A DNA stretch of 64,000 nucleotides from Climacteris rufus (GCA_013398175.1 VZRZ01006456.1:329609-393608), one strand, 5' to 3'; shown: positions 10,601 through 25,300, counted from the first letter of the stretch. Program-made: numbers and translations. The notes: generated from the letters alone by a model not told the origin.

Positions 10601-13404
10601 ACAAGCCAACCACCTGAAAAGTGCAAGGAATTTGAAGTGTACTGCTTAATGTATTTTTTAAAAAAATAAATTGACTGGCAAAGTCAAGCTATGAATAATC
10701 ACAGCCTCTGCCTTGTGTTCACAGCATCAGCTCTTTCAATTTTGTTGCTTCTACAAGCAATGTAGCCAAATAAAAGCCATTGGTTTAAAAATCCCCCAGC
10801 GTGAAAAAAAAATCACAGAAATTCTGCCCCTTTCTCTCTTCCCCCCTTCCTTCTGCAATATTTGGAGCAGTGTAAAATTATTTCAGTGGCAAAGCAAGGG
10901 GAAGAAGCTCACATTGTCCCAGAAGCAAGAGCTGAAGGATTTCCCTGCACTGCTGCCCACCCCCCGGGCCATGGATCTGGGCACTCACAGACCTGCTGAT
11001 GCTGCACACAAAAGGGATTTTCCACAGTTGGTTTTGTCACAGGGATTGTCATTATCAGCATCTTGGCAAAACAGTCCTTATAAATGATACCGAATCAGCA
11101 CTTGAGAGCACGAGGAAAAGGAATTTCCTGGCTATTACAAGACCAAAACCAAGCCCACAAGATTTATAATGAAAGGAAACTTACTGTAAAAGGAGCTCTT
11201 GTGTGCTGGGCTTTCTTAGGCCACAGCAACAAGAAAATTGGGAGAAAAGGCTGAAATGGCACTGGGCAAACACGTTCTTGGTGAGAATGACAGCAGTGGG
11301 GCCCACGTGGAGCCTTCAGGCTGCAGGGTGAGGCTGCTTGCCCACTCCTTGTCTGGGCTGCTCTGTCCTACGTGGCACTTCTGTCCCTTTTTGGACCTTG
11401 CACAGGGTGACTGCGCAGAGAGATGAGACCAAAACTGTGCCTAGTGCCTCTTAAATTGCAGCAGATGTAGGAGTGACCAGCTTCAGAGGGGATCATCAGT
11501 TAAGCCTGGCATGGGCACATAGGGGAAATAACTGTATGCCCAGCAGTTTCTGCTCTGAGAGCTTGTGGATTTGAAGCTTGATCTACTTAAGGCATTATCC
11601 ATAGTATATGAATCTCTTAATTCTTTTTCTTGATTTGTACACTCAGTGATAGATGGTGGCACAGACTTTTCTGCCTCTTCAATTTTGATATAAAGTCCTA
11701 GAAATTGGCTTAATATTTACAGATGCAGTACACTGGTATTAAAGTCAGTTGGGATTAAGGACTTGTAAGAACAATAAGAGGAAAAACAAAATAAATTTGA
11801 GCCTACTAGTTCATACATAGCAGAAATAGAGAATTAAACTTTAAAAAAACATTAAAATGCATTATTTAATCTTAGTGTAAACATAGAAGTCCTGACTACC
11901 CTTTCACCAAGTCTCACAAGTCAGGTAAGTGTAAAACTCTCTATGGTTAAAAAAGCAACAGAGTTACACTGAACTTGTGCTGATTTTGTCCTAGATTTCA
12001 TTCCTAGACAATTTCAGTTAACCTATTCCTTCCTCTGTCACTAAAATTCATCCAGCTCATACTTCCATTTATGTCTGCTGCAATTAAAAAAAAATCCTGC
12101 CTTGTTCTCCTCTGTCAGGAGGAAGAGAGGTGATGGTCAACAACTGTTCACAGCCAGAATTGCGAGGGAGAATTCCGCACCATTCCCTGAGAGGATGCAG
12201 TGTTACCTTCTTTATTGTATTTTTAACCACTGGATGATGCTGAGTGGAAACAGGAGGAATTCCAAGAATTCTTTATCACTCATAATAAAATAGGACCTGA
12301 GCAAGACAGCCAACCCTGACAGTTTTTGCCTGGTCTAAAGGAAAACACAGAATGCATACACTCTGCTGTAGGAAGCCAAACAACCTATTTCCTGTAAAAT
12401 ATGGATCAGAGAAATGGAAAGAAACTGAATGTATAGACAACAGCTTTCTCTTATTTCACAAGTTTTAATCTCTTCCTCTGATATATTTATCATACACTTA
12501 GAACAGTTGGAGTTTTAATATCACTGGGGCCTTTTCTTTCAATCAGCCCTTTTTATTTCTCTTTTTTCCTCCAAGTTGGCAAACTAACCAGGTAGTTACC
12601 TTATGCACACTGCAGAGAGGATTGCAATATAACAGAGGGCACCTTGCAGAGGTTTGTCACAGGCAGGGAAGTGGGTCTGGAGCAATGACACAGAATTCCA
12701 TGTGCTGCTGGGATACACAATCCTTGCCTCTGCCCTTTTCCCAGGTGGAGCTGGTCTGCCTGTGCTGGGCCCTGGGATGAAACCTGGCTCTAATGTTGCT
12801 ATCCTGAAGTATTTGTAACTTCTTCTTCTTTGGAAAACTGTTAGAGGAATAGTTTTAGTTAAAAATGGAAAAGGCTGCATTTATATAAACATAGGACAAT
12901 ATTTACCAGAATAATGACTATCACAAACTTAGATTTGATGAGAAGTTGCACGACAAGGCTGCTTACTGAAGCCAGAGTGGGAGATCATTTTCCCTGACTC
13001 AGACACAAGTGTTTGTTTCACAGAACAAACTCAAGGGAAAGCTGTACTGTCTAAGAAATTGAAGAAGAAAAATTTCTCTTTCCAGCCAGAATATTAAAAA
13101 CATCCACATAGCTGTCATGTTGGTAACCTCTTAAAAAACAGCTTTTGAGAACACCAAGATAAGAATCTCTGAACAGAAACAGACTGTTTAATACTATTTT
13201 TACAACAGAAATAGCCTGAAAGAAAATGAGTTCACACAGACTGGATATTGTTTAAAATAAAGCTATTATTCTTTCTAGTTTGTGCTTCACAGTATAGTGA
13301 AATGTATTACAATAGTTCCCAGGGTGGACACAGTTCTCCAATAAAAATTATTTATTTTGGAATAATAAGTTTGCTTCAAATGCAATGTAGGTTCTTTTGG
13401 TATA

Positions 13405-13416
13405 ACACACACACAC
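13405..13416. repeat. (AC)n microsatellite, short
   Basis: Six uninterrupted AC units. Confidence 0.75.
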
Positions 13417-16195
13417 AGAGCTAATTTTCTAGAGCAGTGTCCACACAAAGAACTATTCTGGAATTCTGACTGTGGTCATTTACTACCTGATAGAGACATG
13501 CTGTGAGCCTGGGGCAGAGATTATAGAAATGCTTTCTTTTGAGGGAGAACCACTGTTTGAGTGACACTTGGCTTCTGTTTTAAGAAGTATAGCCCAGGGT
13601 TTGGGGCTTTGTATCAATGTTAAACTACTGCATCATTTCAGCTAGGTAGATTACCTGCATTGCTAAACACTGAAATGCAAAACAACAGGAAAATTAGGGC
13701 TGTTGAAAAGCAAAAGCCAAGGTGAGTAATTGTGATGCATTGGAGAATTTTAACTGAGAGCTTCCTCTGCTCCTGCTGCTGGCTTGCTATGTTAAGAGGG
13801 GGCATTTTCTTAAGAGGAGAAAGTATAGCAAGGCAGGTGCTTAAACTCTGTCCATGATAGAGAAATGGAAATCAGAAAAATGTATGTTGTGTTGATACAA
13901 GCCCATGGCATCCCTTGCAGGAAGACATGAATCTTGCTGATAACTACAGCATCCCTTGCTGCCACCTATGGAAAGAATACAAAGGTCCTGAGTAAAGCAG
14001 AAACCAACAGAGGTTATGAGTACTTCATTATTGTTCTTCAGATAATCCAGCAAAACATACTAGAAACAATTCCACATCATTCCTGGGGAAGGTTTTGTGT
14101 TGATTTTGCAGAAACTCAAGTAAAATGTGGTTAGCACTTTACTCTTCATAGCTTTAAGGAGCAAAGAACTGATAAGGTCAAGCCTCTGTATAGCATTTGT
14201 TACCACTGGACTGGCAAAAACTCCTTTCAATAACTTCAAGATAGACAACAATTCCACACACAAGATTGTAGAAACAATACAACAAATGAATATGTATCAG
14301 CAGACTGTGTTTGTTTGGATATTCTGATCTGCAGAGAAGGAGAAGTTTTGTTCCCACAGCTTTTCATGGTTTTTGTTAACACAACAGCTGTAAGCCCTGG
14401 ACTGCCAGTGCCTGCTGGCTTTGCCAACACAACCTCTGACAAAGATGCTCAGCTCTAGGAAAACCAGCTAAAAGCGCACATATTCCAGCAGCAGAGCAAC
14501 ACCAGCAAGTGGAAACCAGCAAAATGGGCGTGGTTTCTCTGCTGACAATACTGGTTACACCACAAAAATGCCACCTTTCCTGGCGTTGGTGCAGGCACAG
14601 TGGGAGGCTGGCAGTGTGAGTGTCTCTGGCTTGGCAGCAGTGCTCAGGGCAGATTTGATCCCAAATGCACTGCAAACAGCTGGGGAGGGCAGCTTGGGTG
14701 CACACTGAGCAGCACTGCTCTCTGGCACTGGCCACAGGAGGAAAATGTGATCTTTTCTGGTGCCCTTGCACTGCTGAACTGCATAATGCCGTGGAGGGGA
14801 AGGTCAAAATGGGAAAAGCAAAACACTCCATCATTATCTCCCTGCTTAGGTTGCTCAAGATTATTTTCTACAAATAACTGTCATTTTGGGAAAGGGTCTG
14901 GAGCAAGAAGCACACATCACTGAGTGGGAGGAATAGCTGTTGTGGTTTCCATACACAGCGGGCTTACTGCTCCCTGAGATTTTAAGGGGTATGAGCTGAA
15001 CTGTAATAACTTACAGAATGGTAAACTGGCATTGATTTTAGCTTTCCCTATTATGTCAGCTATAATTTACAATGATTTGGGAGCTCTTCAGATAACTGAG
15101 CCTTCTTGCGCTGGAATGGAGCAGGCACCTCAGTAGAAAACATAATGTGGGCAAGATGAGAGTAGAAATTATCAGACCTCTCCCTGTGTAGGCCTAAGAA
15201 TGATGGCCCCAAAAACAAGTCTATAAAGTGCAGTGATGTGTCTGTAGGAAAAATAATTCAGAGACAACTTTTGTGGCATGCAGGAGAAAAGAGGTGGAAA
15301 GAAAAACGAGCACTGTCCTCCCACTTCAGATAATCTGGGGAGAAGAAGAAACAGGGTCTTGGTTCTGGAGATGAACCTCCATGAGAACAACTCGTGCCTG
15401 TTCTGTGCCACTCTATCTTTCCCCAGTCCAAGATGAGGGTATTGATGCTCTGCAACACATTTCCTTTTGCCCAGGCCTTCTGAGGGAGATAGCTGCACAT
15501 TAAACCATAAAAAAAAAATCTTGCTGTAGATTCCCATGCAAAGAATTCTCAGCAGCAAACTACGTTGAATGCTTTTTAAAAACTGCTTGAGTCATGTGCA
15601 TATAGGAACGTTTTGTATGTGTTGATAAGAGAGTGATCACTAATAAGTGATCAAAAACTCTGTGTTCCTGAGAACAGAGACCTATTATCAGTGCCTCATG
15701 ACCTTGGATCAAGGGTGATAATCACAGTGACAGGGAGGCTTGAGAAAGTATCATTGTCAGAAAAATATTTGAATTAAAGCCATATCTCAGTGTTCTGCCA
15801 TGTCCTGTATGACTTTTTTGCACTGTGCAGTTTGATCACCACTGGAACTTGTGCTCTTAAGTTTACTAACTCAGTAAATTTTATGAACTTCAGGCCATGA
15901 GTCATGAACTTGACTTACAATATTTGGTTCAATCAAGTGCCTAAGTCCCACAATTTGTGCTTTCTTGCCCTAGTTTGCACAAAGCACAAGCTCTTGCTCC
16001 CTGCACTGTGTGGATGGAAAATGCAGACATAGATAAAAAGATGTGGCTTAGCTTGAATATCCAATCTTGACCATGTCCTACTCAAATTTACTTTGTCCTC
16101 TTACAGAGGTTATAATGGGAGAGAAAAAAAGAAAAGTTAGTTAGTATTTATTGTTTCCCTGCAAACAACTACCTCTAAACACACAGATCTGTTAC

Positions 16196-16210
16196 AAAAA
16201 AAAAAAAAAA
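16196..16210 (+). repeat. Poly(A) tract
   Basis: Fifteen consecutive A. No obvious retroposed body was recognised immediately 5' of it, so it may be a simple homopolymer. Confidence 0.85.
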
Positions 16211-16686
16211 TGTAACCCAATGCACTCGAATTTGAGTTCCTCCCATCTTTTGAGTTGACAACTAATGTAATTCCCTGAGCTCAGAGACAGTGAGGGAGTC
16301 TCAGGGATCATTTGAAGAGAATGAATTCTGGTCAAAATCGAGTTATATCTGTGCCAGAGCCTAAACTGAACACACATGAAATTTAGGCTATAACAAGACA
16401 GATCAGTGTTCTATAAATTGCCCTGATCTTTACAGTATGGCAAGCTAAACCATTAGAGGCAAATGCTCTCTGATCTGGTGTTCTTGAAGACAAATTTATT
16501 TTTCCCATGTCTAATTCAAGATGCAGCAAGCTTGCTTCCCTTTTCAGTTCTCCAGATTATCATACCAACCATCTTTTTTTTTCCCTAAAAAAGGAAAATG
16601 TAGCTGGCCCAAAGTAATAGATCAGTGTGAATACAGCCACAAAAAGTTATATTAAGCTGCTTGGCAATCATGTAGTTTCAGCAAAT

Positions 16687-16726
16687 TTATATATATATGT
16701 ATATATATATATATATATATATGTAT
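16687..16726. repeat. (TA)n microsatellite
   Basis: About 40 bases of TA alternation broken by two G substitutions (TATG). It is the longest dinucleotide repeat in the window and likely to be polymorphic in length. Confidence 0.95.
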
Positions 16727-16729
16727 TTT

Positions 16730-18020
16730 ATGATTCTTTCTTTATAAGTAGTAATGCTTCACGCCTTAAAACCTCATCATCCTTTGGTCTTGTTCTAAAT
16801 TCTTTTCAATCCTATCTCTTAAAACAACAGAGGTTTTTTTTTGTTATCTGGAATTTCTATCACAACTAATTTTTAACAGTGCATCCTGTTGATAATTAAG
16901 CTGATCTCGTGAATCAGTTAATGTCTGAACATTCTTAGCATTTTCTCAGAGGCTCATGTGATTTTGGACACTGATCTAAGTCACTGACAGCCAGGTTTTA
17001 TAGGTTGCTTATTTTTAATGTTCTGCCTTGTGTTTCATTAAAGTCAACCTCTTAGGGAACATATGGCCACCAAAGCAAAAAGGCACCCAAGATTTGAGAG
17101 GGCTCCAAAACACCACCACATTCACTTATTTAAAGCTGTGTACCTACTTGTCACTCATGGCTTGCATTCCTTTACACACAGCTACTTCCTTCCTGCTCTT
17201 CAGTATTCCCAGCTTTGAAGAGTCAGGGTCCTGTTGGGAATGAGCATTGCATCTTCTTTCAGTCATGGAATCTCCTCCTTTTCCCTGGCCCACCATATTT
17301 TTGGAGTTTTTGCCAATCAAATCTTACTTCTTTCCCACAAAGATGCAACTCTCACAGCCCTTCCCTCTGCCCAGACTTGCTGTATCTGTGTGAGACCCTT
17401 TCAACTCCAGTGCTCTGTGGTCACAGTACCCAGACAACATTTCAGCCTTGCCTGGCCATTGTCCATCCACCAAACTGCATCCTCCCTGTGGCATTGCCTC
17501 CATTCTCACCCCTGGCTGCTGCACTTCATCCCCTGCTCACTTGGAAAGGCAGTCAGCTCAGGGCTGGCCCTTTGGCAGCGCTTTGATGAATGGAATATGA
17601 CTTACATTTCACACTTAATGCAATTTAGGAGGCAGCAGTTTGAGATACTGGAACACTTGGCAATAAAATGCCAATTAGCTGTGACTTAACAGAGTATTAA
17701 CACAGTGTTTGAAATACCCAATGTTCTCCTACTACTCCTTGTTATTGAATTGTATCTGTTTAGTCCCATTATGCCCCCCTGATAAAGAGATTATTCAGTC
17801 ATTTGCTTTCCTGTTCACTCCATGGTTCTCAGGTGTATTTTACAGGCTCTTCTTAGCTCCCCTCTGCTGTGACCAGCTTCTCTGGTACCAAACCCAGCTC
17901 ATTTAAAGCAAACTCTGATATTTCTATACTGTAACACAACAGCTGGGGTTAAAACTGAGGCAAATCTTTTGATGATAAAGTTGCCAACTGGATATTGTAT
18001 AAAGATGGAAACAAGCATGG
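16730..18020. other. Intergenic; no gene seen
   Basis: No recognisable gene or mobile element. Open frames at 17215-17586 and 17234-17689 overlap in different frames and match nothing I recognise. Confidence 0.65.
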
Positions 18021-18150
18021 TGAAATACTGGAACAGGCTGGTCATTGTGGACTGTCCATCCTTGGAGGGACAGAAAACTCGACTGGACTGACATTGAACA
18101 AACAGCTCCAACTGTGAGGTTGGCCCTGCTTTGGGCAGGAGACTGAACTT
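18020..18150 (+). mobile_element. CR1 LINE 3' fragment, plus strand
   Basis: Diverged matches to the conserved 3' region of avian CR1 are visible: ACTGGAACAGGCTG, then TCCATCCTTGGAGG, then AAAACTCGACTGGAC, then TGGCCCTGCTTTGGGCAGG. The order and spacing fit CR1. It is strongly 5'-truncated, as most CR1 copies are, and contains no reverse-transcriptase coding. The final CCTTCCAACC-type end is not clear, so the copy is old or also 3'-truncated. Confidence 0.85.
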
Positions 18151-19070
18151 TATTTATTTGCCTATCTTTTAAAAATGTTTTCAACTAAAATAGACTAGAG
18201 TGGGAGAGATTTTGTCTCTCTGACTAGACATCCAGTGTAGGCATGCTGCTCTGGAGTTTCTATTTTGGCTGTATCATAAACTTAGGTGTCTGAGCAGAGA
18301 TGCTGCCAACTGCTGCTGAGATACATCAACAACGTAAGGCAGATAAAGAAATTACCTTTCCCACACATTAAACAGTTGTATTTTAGACTGCATCAGAACT
18401 CCAGCAGTTTAAAATGGTACCTGATGCTTTAAGTGCCTGCAGTACACCTATAGCCAAACCCCTTTCCATGGCATGTGGAAAAGGCCCTTCAGGAGACACA
18501 AGAAGCTTAAAGGCATGTCCATGATGTTTCTAAATAGTAAGCAAAACAAAATCCCTGTTCTGCATTTTTATTACATCTCAGCAGATAAAAGAGTCAGTGC
18601 CAAGGAACTTGGCTGTTGTGCCTCATTTCCATGGGCTACCTCTGTCCCTGAGGAGTAGCTCACACAACACTGAGACACTTGTTAGCAATTCCTCATTTCT
18701 TTTGTTGTAATTCCCTTCTTCTACTCTCCTCTAACTCCTGCTATTCCTCACACTGCCCTTGAGTATGTTTGGTATGTTTTTGAACCATGATAACCCCGTT
18801 CAAGGTGATGCCAGGGAGCAGAACTCAGTGCACTGTACAGCAGCTGGTACCTGGGACAGGCACTGGCACAGTGGCCTTGTGGACTTTACAGGAAAAAAAG
18901 CACAAAGCAGGTGGCAGTTGTACTCTACCTGAGGAACCCAGGCACAGAGATGTGTTCCTTGCTCTTATCCACCAATTTTTTATTCCCTCCTATTTTCTCC
19001 AGTGCCTTTTTCCTTCTTCCTTGTCCCAAAAGCCACTCCAGCTGAAAAATGAAAATGACAACACAAAACA

Positions 19071-19086
19071 TTTTTTTTTTTTTTTT
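19071..19086 (-). repeat. Poly(T) tract (16 T)
   Basis: A homopolymer that would be a poly(A) tail on the minus strand. No source retrotransposon was recognised next to it. Confidence 0.85.
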
Positions 19087-19298
19087 GAGGTACAAACCTC
19101 TCCTTCATACCTGGCACAGCCTCTAATATTAACTATTGCTGCCGTAAAGAAGGTGGTAACATTCTTCAGTCCTTTTTAAAGGCATAGACTTTTTAAAAGC
19201 ATAGAATTTCCTTATGCTTAAACCATGGTTTGCACCCAAGGGTTCTTCCTCACCCCCAGCCCTGCCTCACGAGCTTATAGTTGGTTTCAATTAAGGGC

Positions 19299-19328
19299 TT
19301 TTTTTTTTTTTTCCCAGAGCTCTGGGAA
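19299..19328. repeat. Poly(T) tract abutting a perfect 18-bp palindrome
   Basis: Fourteen T (19299-19312) run into TTCCCAGAGCTCTGGGAA (19311-19328), which equals its own reverse complement. The half-site TGGGAA/TTCCCA occurs in binding motifs of several factors, but function is not established. Confidence 0.8.
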
Positions 19329-22300
19329 GTGTTTTACATGGGCATTGATACTTTATTGGGCTGAATGAACCCAGCATGTTTGTGTTATCTGGACCAGCTC
19401 ACAGCACCGTGGTTTGTTGCACTGCATTTTAATGCTTGGGGTTGGGAGTTACCCTGATGAGGAATGGCAGACAATTCAAAAAATACAACTGAAGGTTTGG
19501 TGGAACACAAGAAAGAAGGCCAGTATGGCATTTTTTGCATGTGACAGTTTGCTATGATGCAGGGAGTAATACAGTTTTCCTCATGATCATTTAATGACTC
19601 TTGAATAGGAGTGCTCTGGAGTTTTAGGAAGTGTCTTTCCTAATGCATGGAAAAGTCTTCATTTGAAAAGGTAATGCTTTTGACTTGTAACTCTATCTTC
19701 ACAGCAAGCAGACAGCTAGGTTATCTTAATTTTTCAGAGTTCACACTGGACTGTGGCTTCAGAAAAGGGTCTCTGCTCCTGTGCTACCTGCTGTTATTCC
19801 AAGGCACTGCAGTCTATCCAAGCTCATTTCTGAGTTGTGGCCATTACATACTTGTGCTTATGGCTCATGGAGAATAAGCCACTTGCCTGTCCTCTAAAAT
19901 TACCACATTCTTGCTGGAGAAGGAAGGAAAACACAGAAATGTGTGAAGGTCACAACACACAGGTGTCAGTGGGTAACAGAAAAAGCTCTTGGTTTCTTTC
20001 TCCTTGATCATGCAAACCACTCTCAGCTCCCTGTATTGATCTGACTCGAGGGGCATCCTCCCAGAAAAACAGAGTCTGAGGAGGAACAAAGCAGCAGAAC
20101 AGCCTGAGCTGGAGCCTGGTGGCCAAGGTGTCTGAGAGGCTGGAACCTGGACAACAACAGGTCTGAGGAGATGGAGAAGTTGCTGCATCTTAGGAGGTGC
20201 CTGTGCTCACAAAAGCAGAGCAGCAGTTCCACAGTCTGCAACAGCACCTGATATTTTCTGAAATTGTCCTTTCTTTTGTGAAAGCAAAAATGTCTGAGGG
20301 TAAGAGAAAACCCTTTCCCTTCCCAGAGTGCCTGGCTATGTAAAGAATGCTGCCATAAAGCACTAGCTTGAGTGACAAATGCTCTAACAGTGCTTGTTGA
20401 TTATGTCAGTACACAAAGGATGAAATTTGAGGAAGGGAGAGGACAGGGGGCTACTTGTAAAAAAATTTAAACTTAAAAATACCAGAAATAGAGGTGTTTG
20501 TCTAATCTCAATTTGGCAGTGAGGGAGACAATATTGAGTTACATCATTACACATGTATTTTTTACCTTAAGAGGGAACAAGTCTAGCCTCAAGGGCCTAA
20601 GCAAAAAAATAGAATTAAATCACTCCATGGCTGAGTAGGTCCATGCAGTTGTTCACAAGTGTCAGCCTTCTGTCCCAAATATCTTCCTTTTGTTTCTGGG
20701 CTTCCTGGCCAAGGGCTGGGTTAGCAGAGTGAAGAGTATCCATGAAAGCATCAATAATGTTGGCCGTGGTACCACATGAATCTGACCCATAAGAATTTCT
20801 TTCTTATTGTGAGAACTTTGGAGAATGCTTCTTAAAAGCCATGGCCTTTGCTTTCTTCTGAATGAGACTCCAGCTCAACAGCTACCTCAGAAGTTGAAAA
20901 TATACATATTTGAGCAAGGACTGGGTAAATGACATCCAGATGCAAGTGCCATAGGAAAAATATTCTTCTGGATATTACCACAGAGTATGAATCAGCTGCT
21001 TAGAGGTGTACAAGGCACGAATCCAAATGGGGAACCCAGATGTAACATTCTGCCTTCAGGACAGGCAGAGGTCAGTGGTGTCACCACATCTGGGCTCCCT
21101 CCCTCACACTTTGGGTACTACAGGAAAATGTTTCCAACAGGTTTTAAACACTAAGAGGATACAAGATGACACTAGAGTGCCAAATCCCTCCAAGGCTGTG
21201 AAAACAGAGAGTCATGTTTTATTTCCCTGAATGCTTTTCATTATAGAGAATTAGTATCCAATCAACAACAAAATAAATGAAAGCTTGTTCAACCCACAAA
21301 CCAAAAGACCCCATGGTATTAAGTTGTAAGTGTGCATCATATAAATTTTACTCCCCCTTGCTGTAGGCTTGCAAGTTTAGCAACTACAAATAGTGCACTA
21401 CTGGTCAAAAATGCCTGAAATAATACAGATTCTGGGCCCAAAGATAAAACACAGAAAAATTGTTAAATCAAAAATACAATTGAAAAATGCACATTTTTGC
21501 AGCTGGAGCTCATCAATTCTGGGACATCAGACAGATTTATAGCAGGAAAGCTTTGGAGAATTTGGATATTTTAATACAGCATGAATCTTAAAGAAATACA
21601 AATCACCTATATCAGTACTGTGAATATTAGTATTTTGGTTCAGGACATATTATTAAAGATATAAATATGATTTAAAAAGTAATATTGACAAAGGTTTCTA
21701 AGATCTTTTCTTCAGATTAGCAGATTTATGAAGAAGTAAACTATCTGGAAAATATTCCCACTTGATTGTCCTTGAAACAATAAAAAATTAATGTAGTCAA
21801 AGAAAGAAAAGCATACTGTAATTCTGAGTACAGCAAAGGCACTGGAATTCTGCAGTTTGGTTACATTTTTGCCACGAGCAACTAATTTAAACTCTGTCTC
21901 TCACTTCTTAGTTTTCCTATTGGTGAAACAGGAATTGCTTACTTCAAAAACATGTTGTGAGCATTATCAAGAAGAAATGTTATCAAAATTGTTGAGGGAG
22001 GTGAGGTCCTGTCAGTGTATAGTGAAGCATCCTCACAGGGAGGGGCACTGTGACAGCCTGGCAATTGTGAAATTGAAGATTCAGCATTGTTAATATGGTG
22101 AGATTAGAAAGGTCACAACACTGCAAGCTGGCATTATTTTCATTTTTGGCATCAGGGAAGATTGCCTCCATAGCACACCTGCCTGGCTGAATATTGATTT
22201 GGCTTCTCTGATTGCAAACGGAACCTAAACTGATTAGAAAACAATTAGGAGTAAATCTATATGAGCAGGGTTTTTTTCTCTTCTTTCTTCTTGTCCATTT

Positions 22301-25300
22301 AGCTTGATGTGACATGAGTGAATTTGACTGTGACTTTGCCACTGACTTGCAAAAGGCAGGCAACAAGACAAGAAGTTATCAGTGCTGATTCAACTATGAA
22401 CTGTGAAAATAAAAGTCTTTATTCATTCTGTTCCTCAAGGATGAAAAACCTCTGCCATCTTTTGTGGCTTTACAAAGGAATATGAAAAAACCTAGGTATG
22501 GCTTCTTAAGAAAATGCTCCCTTATTACCTCTGACCTCTGTGCAGTCTTGCTGAGGCTGTACTGATAATGCAGTCTCTTGTTGGTCCCTTTAATCACTCA
22601 CTTAAATACTACAGTAACAGTCTGAGGGAAAAATTGCCATGGATTTGCAGTAACTGCCCGACCAGAAAAAGAGCCCAGTAATGATGAACACTAAAAAAAG
22701 TTTTGCTTTCAAATTTATCACCAGGAACTAATGGTTAGTGCCATTCCACTCACAGTTTGCCTGTACCCCTATGCTACAGAATAATTTCCCTGGACAAATA
22801 ACACTTATATTTGTTTTTGTTCTGTGAGCAAAACGAACAAAGTCTGGGTGTGTACAGATCTGTACACTGTGTTCCTGAAGTCACCCCCTGCTCTGCAGCA
22901 CTCCCATGTTTCTACCACGCTCCCAATGCTCACTGCCTCCCCCACATCCTGTGGCTGCAGTTATACAACACTCAGGCTATTCCAGGCTCACTCATCATCT
23001 CTAACTACTATATATGTCAGAATAGATAGGAATATGTGTGTGTATCTCTATAAATAACGGCATACATCAGAATATTTAGTGCCATCTTTAAGAATCTGCA
23101 TATATTGGAACAGTAAAATTCAGCGTACCCAGCTTTCTCACAGAAGTTGGTGGCTTGTTTCTGTCCTATACACACCTAAAGATTTTTCACAAACTGTGTG
23201 GGAACTTAATGTCTTTGGATATCCTTCTCATTTCTACAAGTTGATGGGACAGCCACAGAGGCAAAAAGAAACAGCCTCATGTGAACCCCCTGCTTGGGAT
23301 ATGCACCCCCTGCTTTACATATGTAACATAGGTGGTTTATTCTCGTGTGTGTCTCAAAACAGACACAAACCTGCACAAACTAAACTGCTACAAGATGATT
23401 TTGCAGCTGCTGCTTATCACTAGGCCATAAATGCTCTGTGCCATCACCTGGATATTTGTCCCTGATATTTCCTCTACTTGAAGAACTCCTAAACTCCAGT
23501 GCTGCAACTTGAGTAAGGAGAAGCAGCTGAAATCCTTGGGTTGCTACATAAAGGAGCTATAGCAGCTCCCAATCCTTTCCCTTCCTTTACTGGAATTTAC
23601 ATATTATTTTATCAGAGATATTTTGCAAGGAGGGCTTGATGGTTCTCATAATGTCAAGGACCAAAGCAGAACTTCAGAGGGCCAATAAGATGAGTAATTC
23701 TGTCTTTCTTGTCCAGAAGAAATTAAAAAAAAATCTGGCATGTTAAGAGAGCTCTTCTTCACTAGACAGAAGAACCTAAAGATTTTAAGAGTCCACTGCA
23801 TTGCCCCTTGATTATGGGTGAAAAACACCATTTAATAATTTATGGATTCAAAGTCTAAATGCCTGTTACATCAACTCCCTGCTTGTCATGAATCAGCTTT
23901 TTACCTGTGTTTTCTCCAAAAGTTAAGAACAGCTTTCAGATGTTATGAAAAGCTGGTAGTTTTTGCATACTTAACCCTTCAAACTGGTTCCCTCAGAAAG
24001 CTGGACAGTAAACCAGGCTGTCACACATTCTCCTGTGCTGTGAAGGAAAAGGGCTCTCCAGTTTAACATTTGACAGTGAAAGCAGTTTAAGATTTAAAGT
24101 ACTTAATAATTACAGTTTTTGTTATGTACCACTAATGTTTATGCTGTCATGAAAGGCATTTCTTCCTATTTGACTGAAGAAGCATTTGTTGCATGTGAAG
24201 CTTAAATTTGTGATATCCTTGGTTGTTTCTTTACTTTTATGTTCCTAAGCCTTGTGAGGGATATAAATGCAGAACAGTCACTTAGTAAGCCTTAACAATT
24301 CTCAGGACAGAATATTTTCCTGTGCTATAGACAAGGGTCCTTATTCCCTTTACCACTTTTGACTAACATGTACTCATTCTACATCCATGTAATGTATTCC
24401 TAAAGCTACCAGCAAAGGCTTTGGAGATCATCTGCCTGTGTATGCCACTGCCTTAATTTCCTTTCATTTTTATTTTCTAAAACAGACATCCCCAAACCAC
24501 AGTCTTGATCGCTACTGAGAGTCACTTGCAGAATAAATTCAGTCACACTACAATTTCCTTAATCATTGCTTTTCTTGTGCTGCAGAAAAGTGAGACAGCA
24601 TTGAATGAAAATTATGCTTAAACAGTATGTGGACATGAAGGGCCAAGATTTCTTGAAGTTAGAGTGCTCCACGCCACTATTGGCAAATATTCTTTGGACT
24701 AATGCTGCTTTAATTCTCCCAGAGCACACAGCCCTGAAGAAAGTGAAAGAACACAGCCAAGAAAAAGCAGCATACCTGGCTGCAGCAAATAACTTAGGAT
24801 GGAAGCTCACAGAAAATGAGGGAAAAGGAGCACAGTGGGAAAAGGAAGAGACAGGAAACATTAACATTTTTGCAATTTAGGTGGCTTAGACCATTGCTTT
24901 GAAGATTTAAATTTTCCACTGATCACAGAGAAAAATGGAAGCTATTTTGACTGAAAGAAAACACAGTCACATAAGAAATTGCTACTTAAGTATAATGGGA
25001 GTACTGCAGTGCATTCCATAAATAAGGAATTCTCCAATTAAACAGAGACATTTCATTCCTCCTTCCACCAAACACTGAATAGAAACAAAAAATCACTTGT
25101 CCTCTTCTAACCTAGACCTGGATCTAAAGTGTGTATGTAACCTAAACTCCTAAATCAATATAATGCAATCAGAAAGTGCTGACACAGAACACTGGCATGA
25201 AAAACTTCTCTTGGCCTTTTACATTGTCCATATTCAAAGGCAACAGATTACACATTCCTTCCTTTGTAGCTAATAATTGTTTGACTGATTTTAAACCTGT

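Larger units (their letters stand above)
5091..16680. other. Intergenic region upstream of HS6ST1; no gene seen
   Basis: AT-rich to moderate GC, CpG-poor. All open frames here are short (the longest, 14376-14858 on the minus strand, is 160 codons) and none shows a recognisable domain or family. Only minor simple repeats stand out, including short GT/AC runs near 8464-8476 and 13405-13416 and a poly(A) run at 16196-16210. The patch 7680-7930 is richer in GC but CpG-poor. The segment 5290-5480 has dense transcription-factor-like words and is a candidate conserved element, untested. Confidence 0.7.

Noticed and set aside
14376..14858. A 160-codon minus-strand frame
   Set aside because: Cys-, Ser- and Gln-rich with no family resemblance, and several other frames of similar quality overlap it.
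24605..24880. A 91-codon plus-strand frame with protein-like composition
   Set aside because: No family recognised and an antisense frame of similar length covers the same bases; support is insufficient to call a gene.
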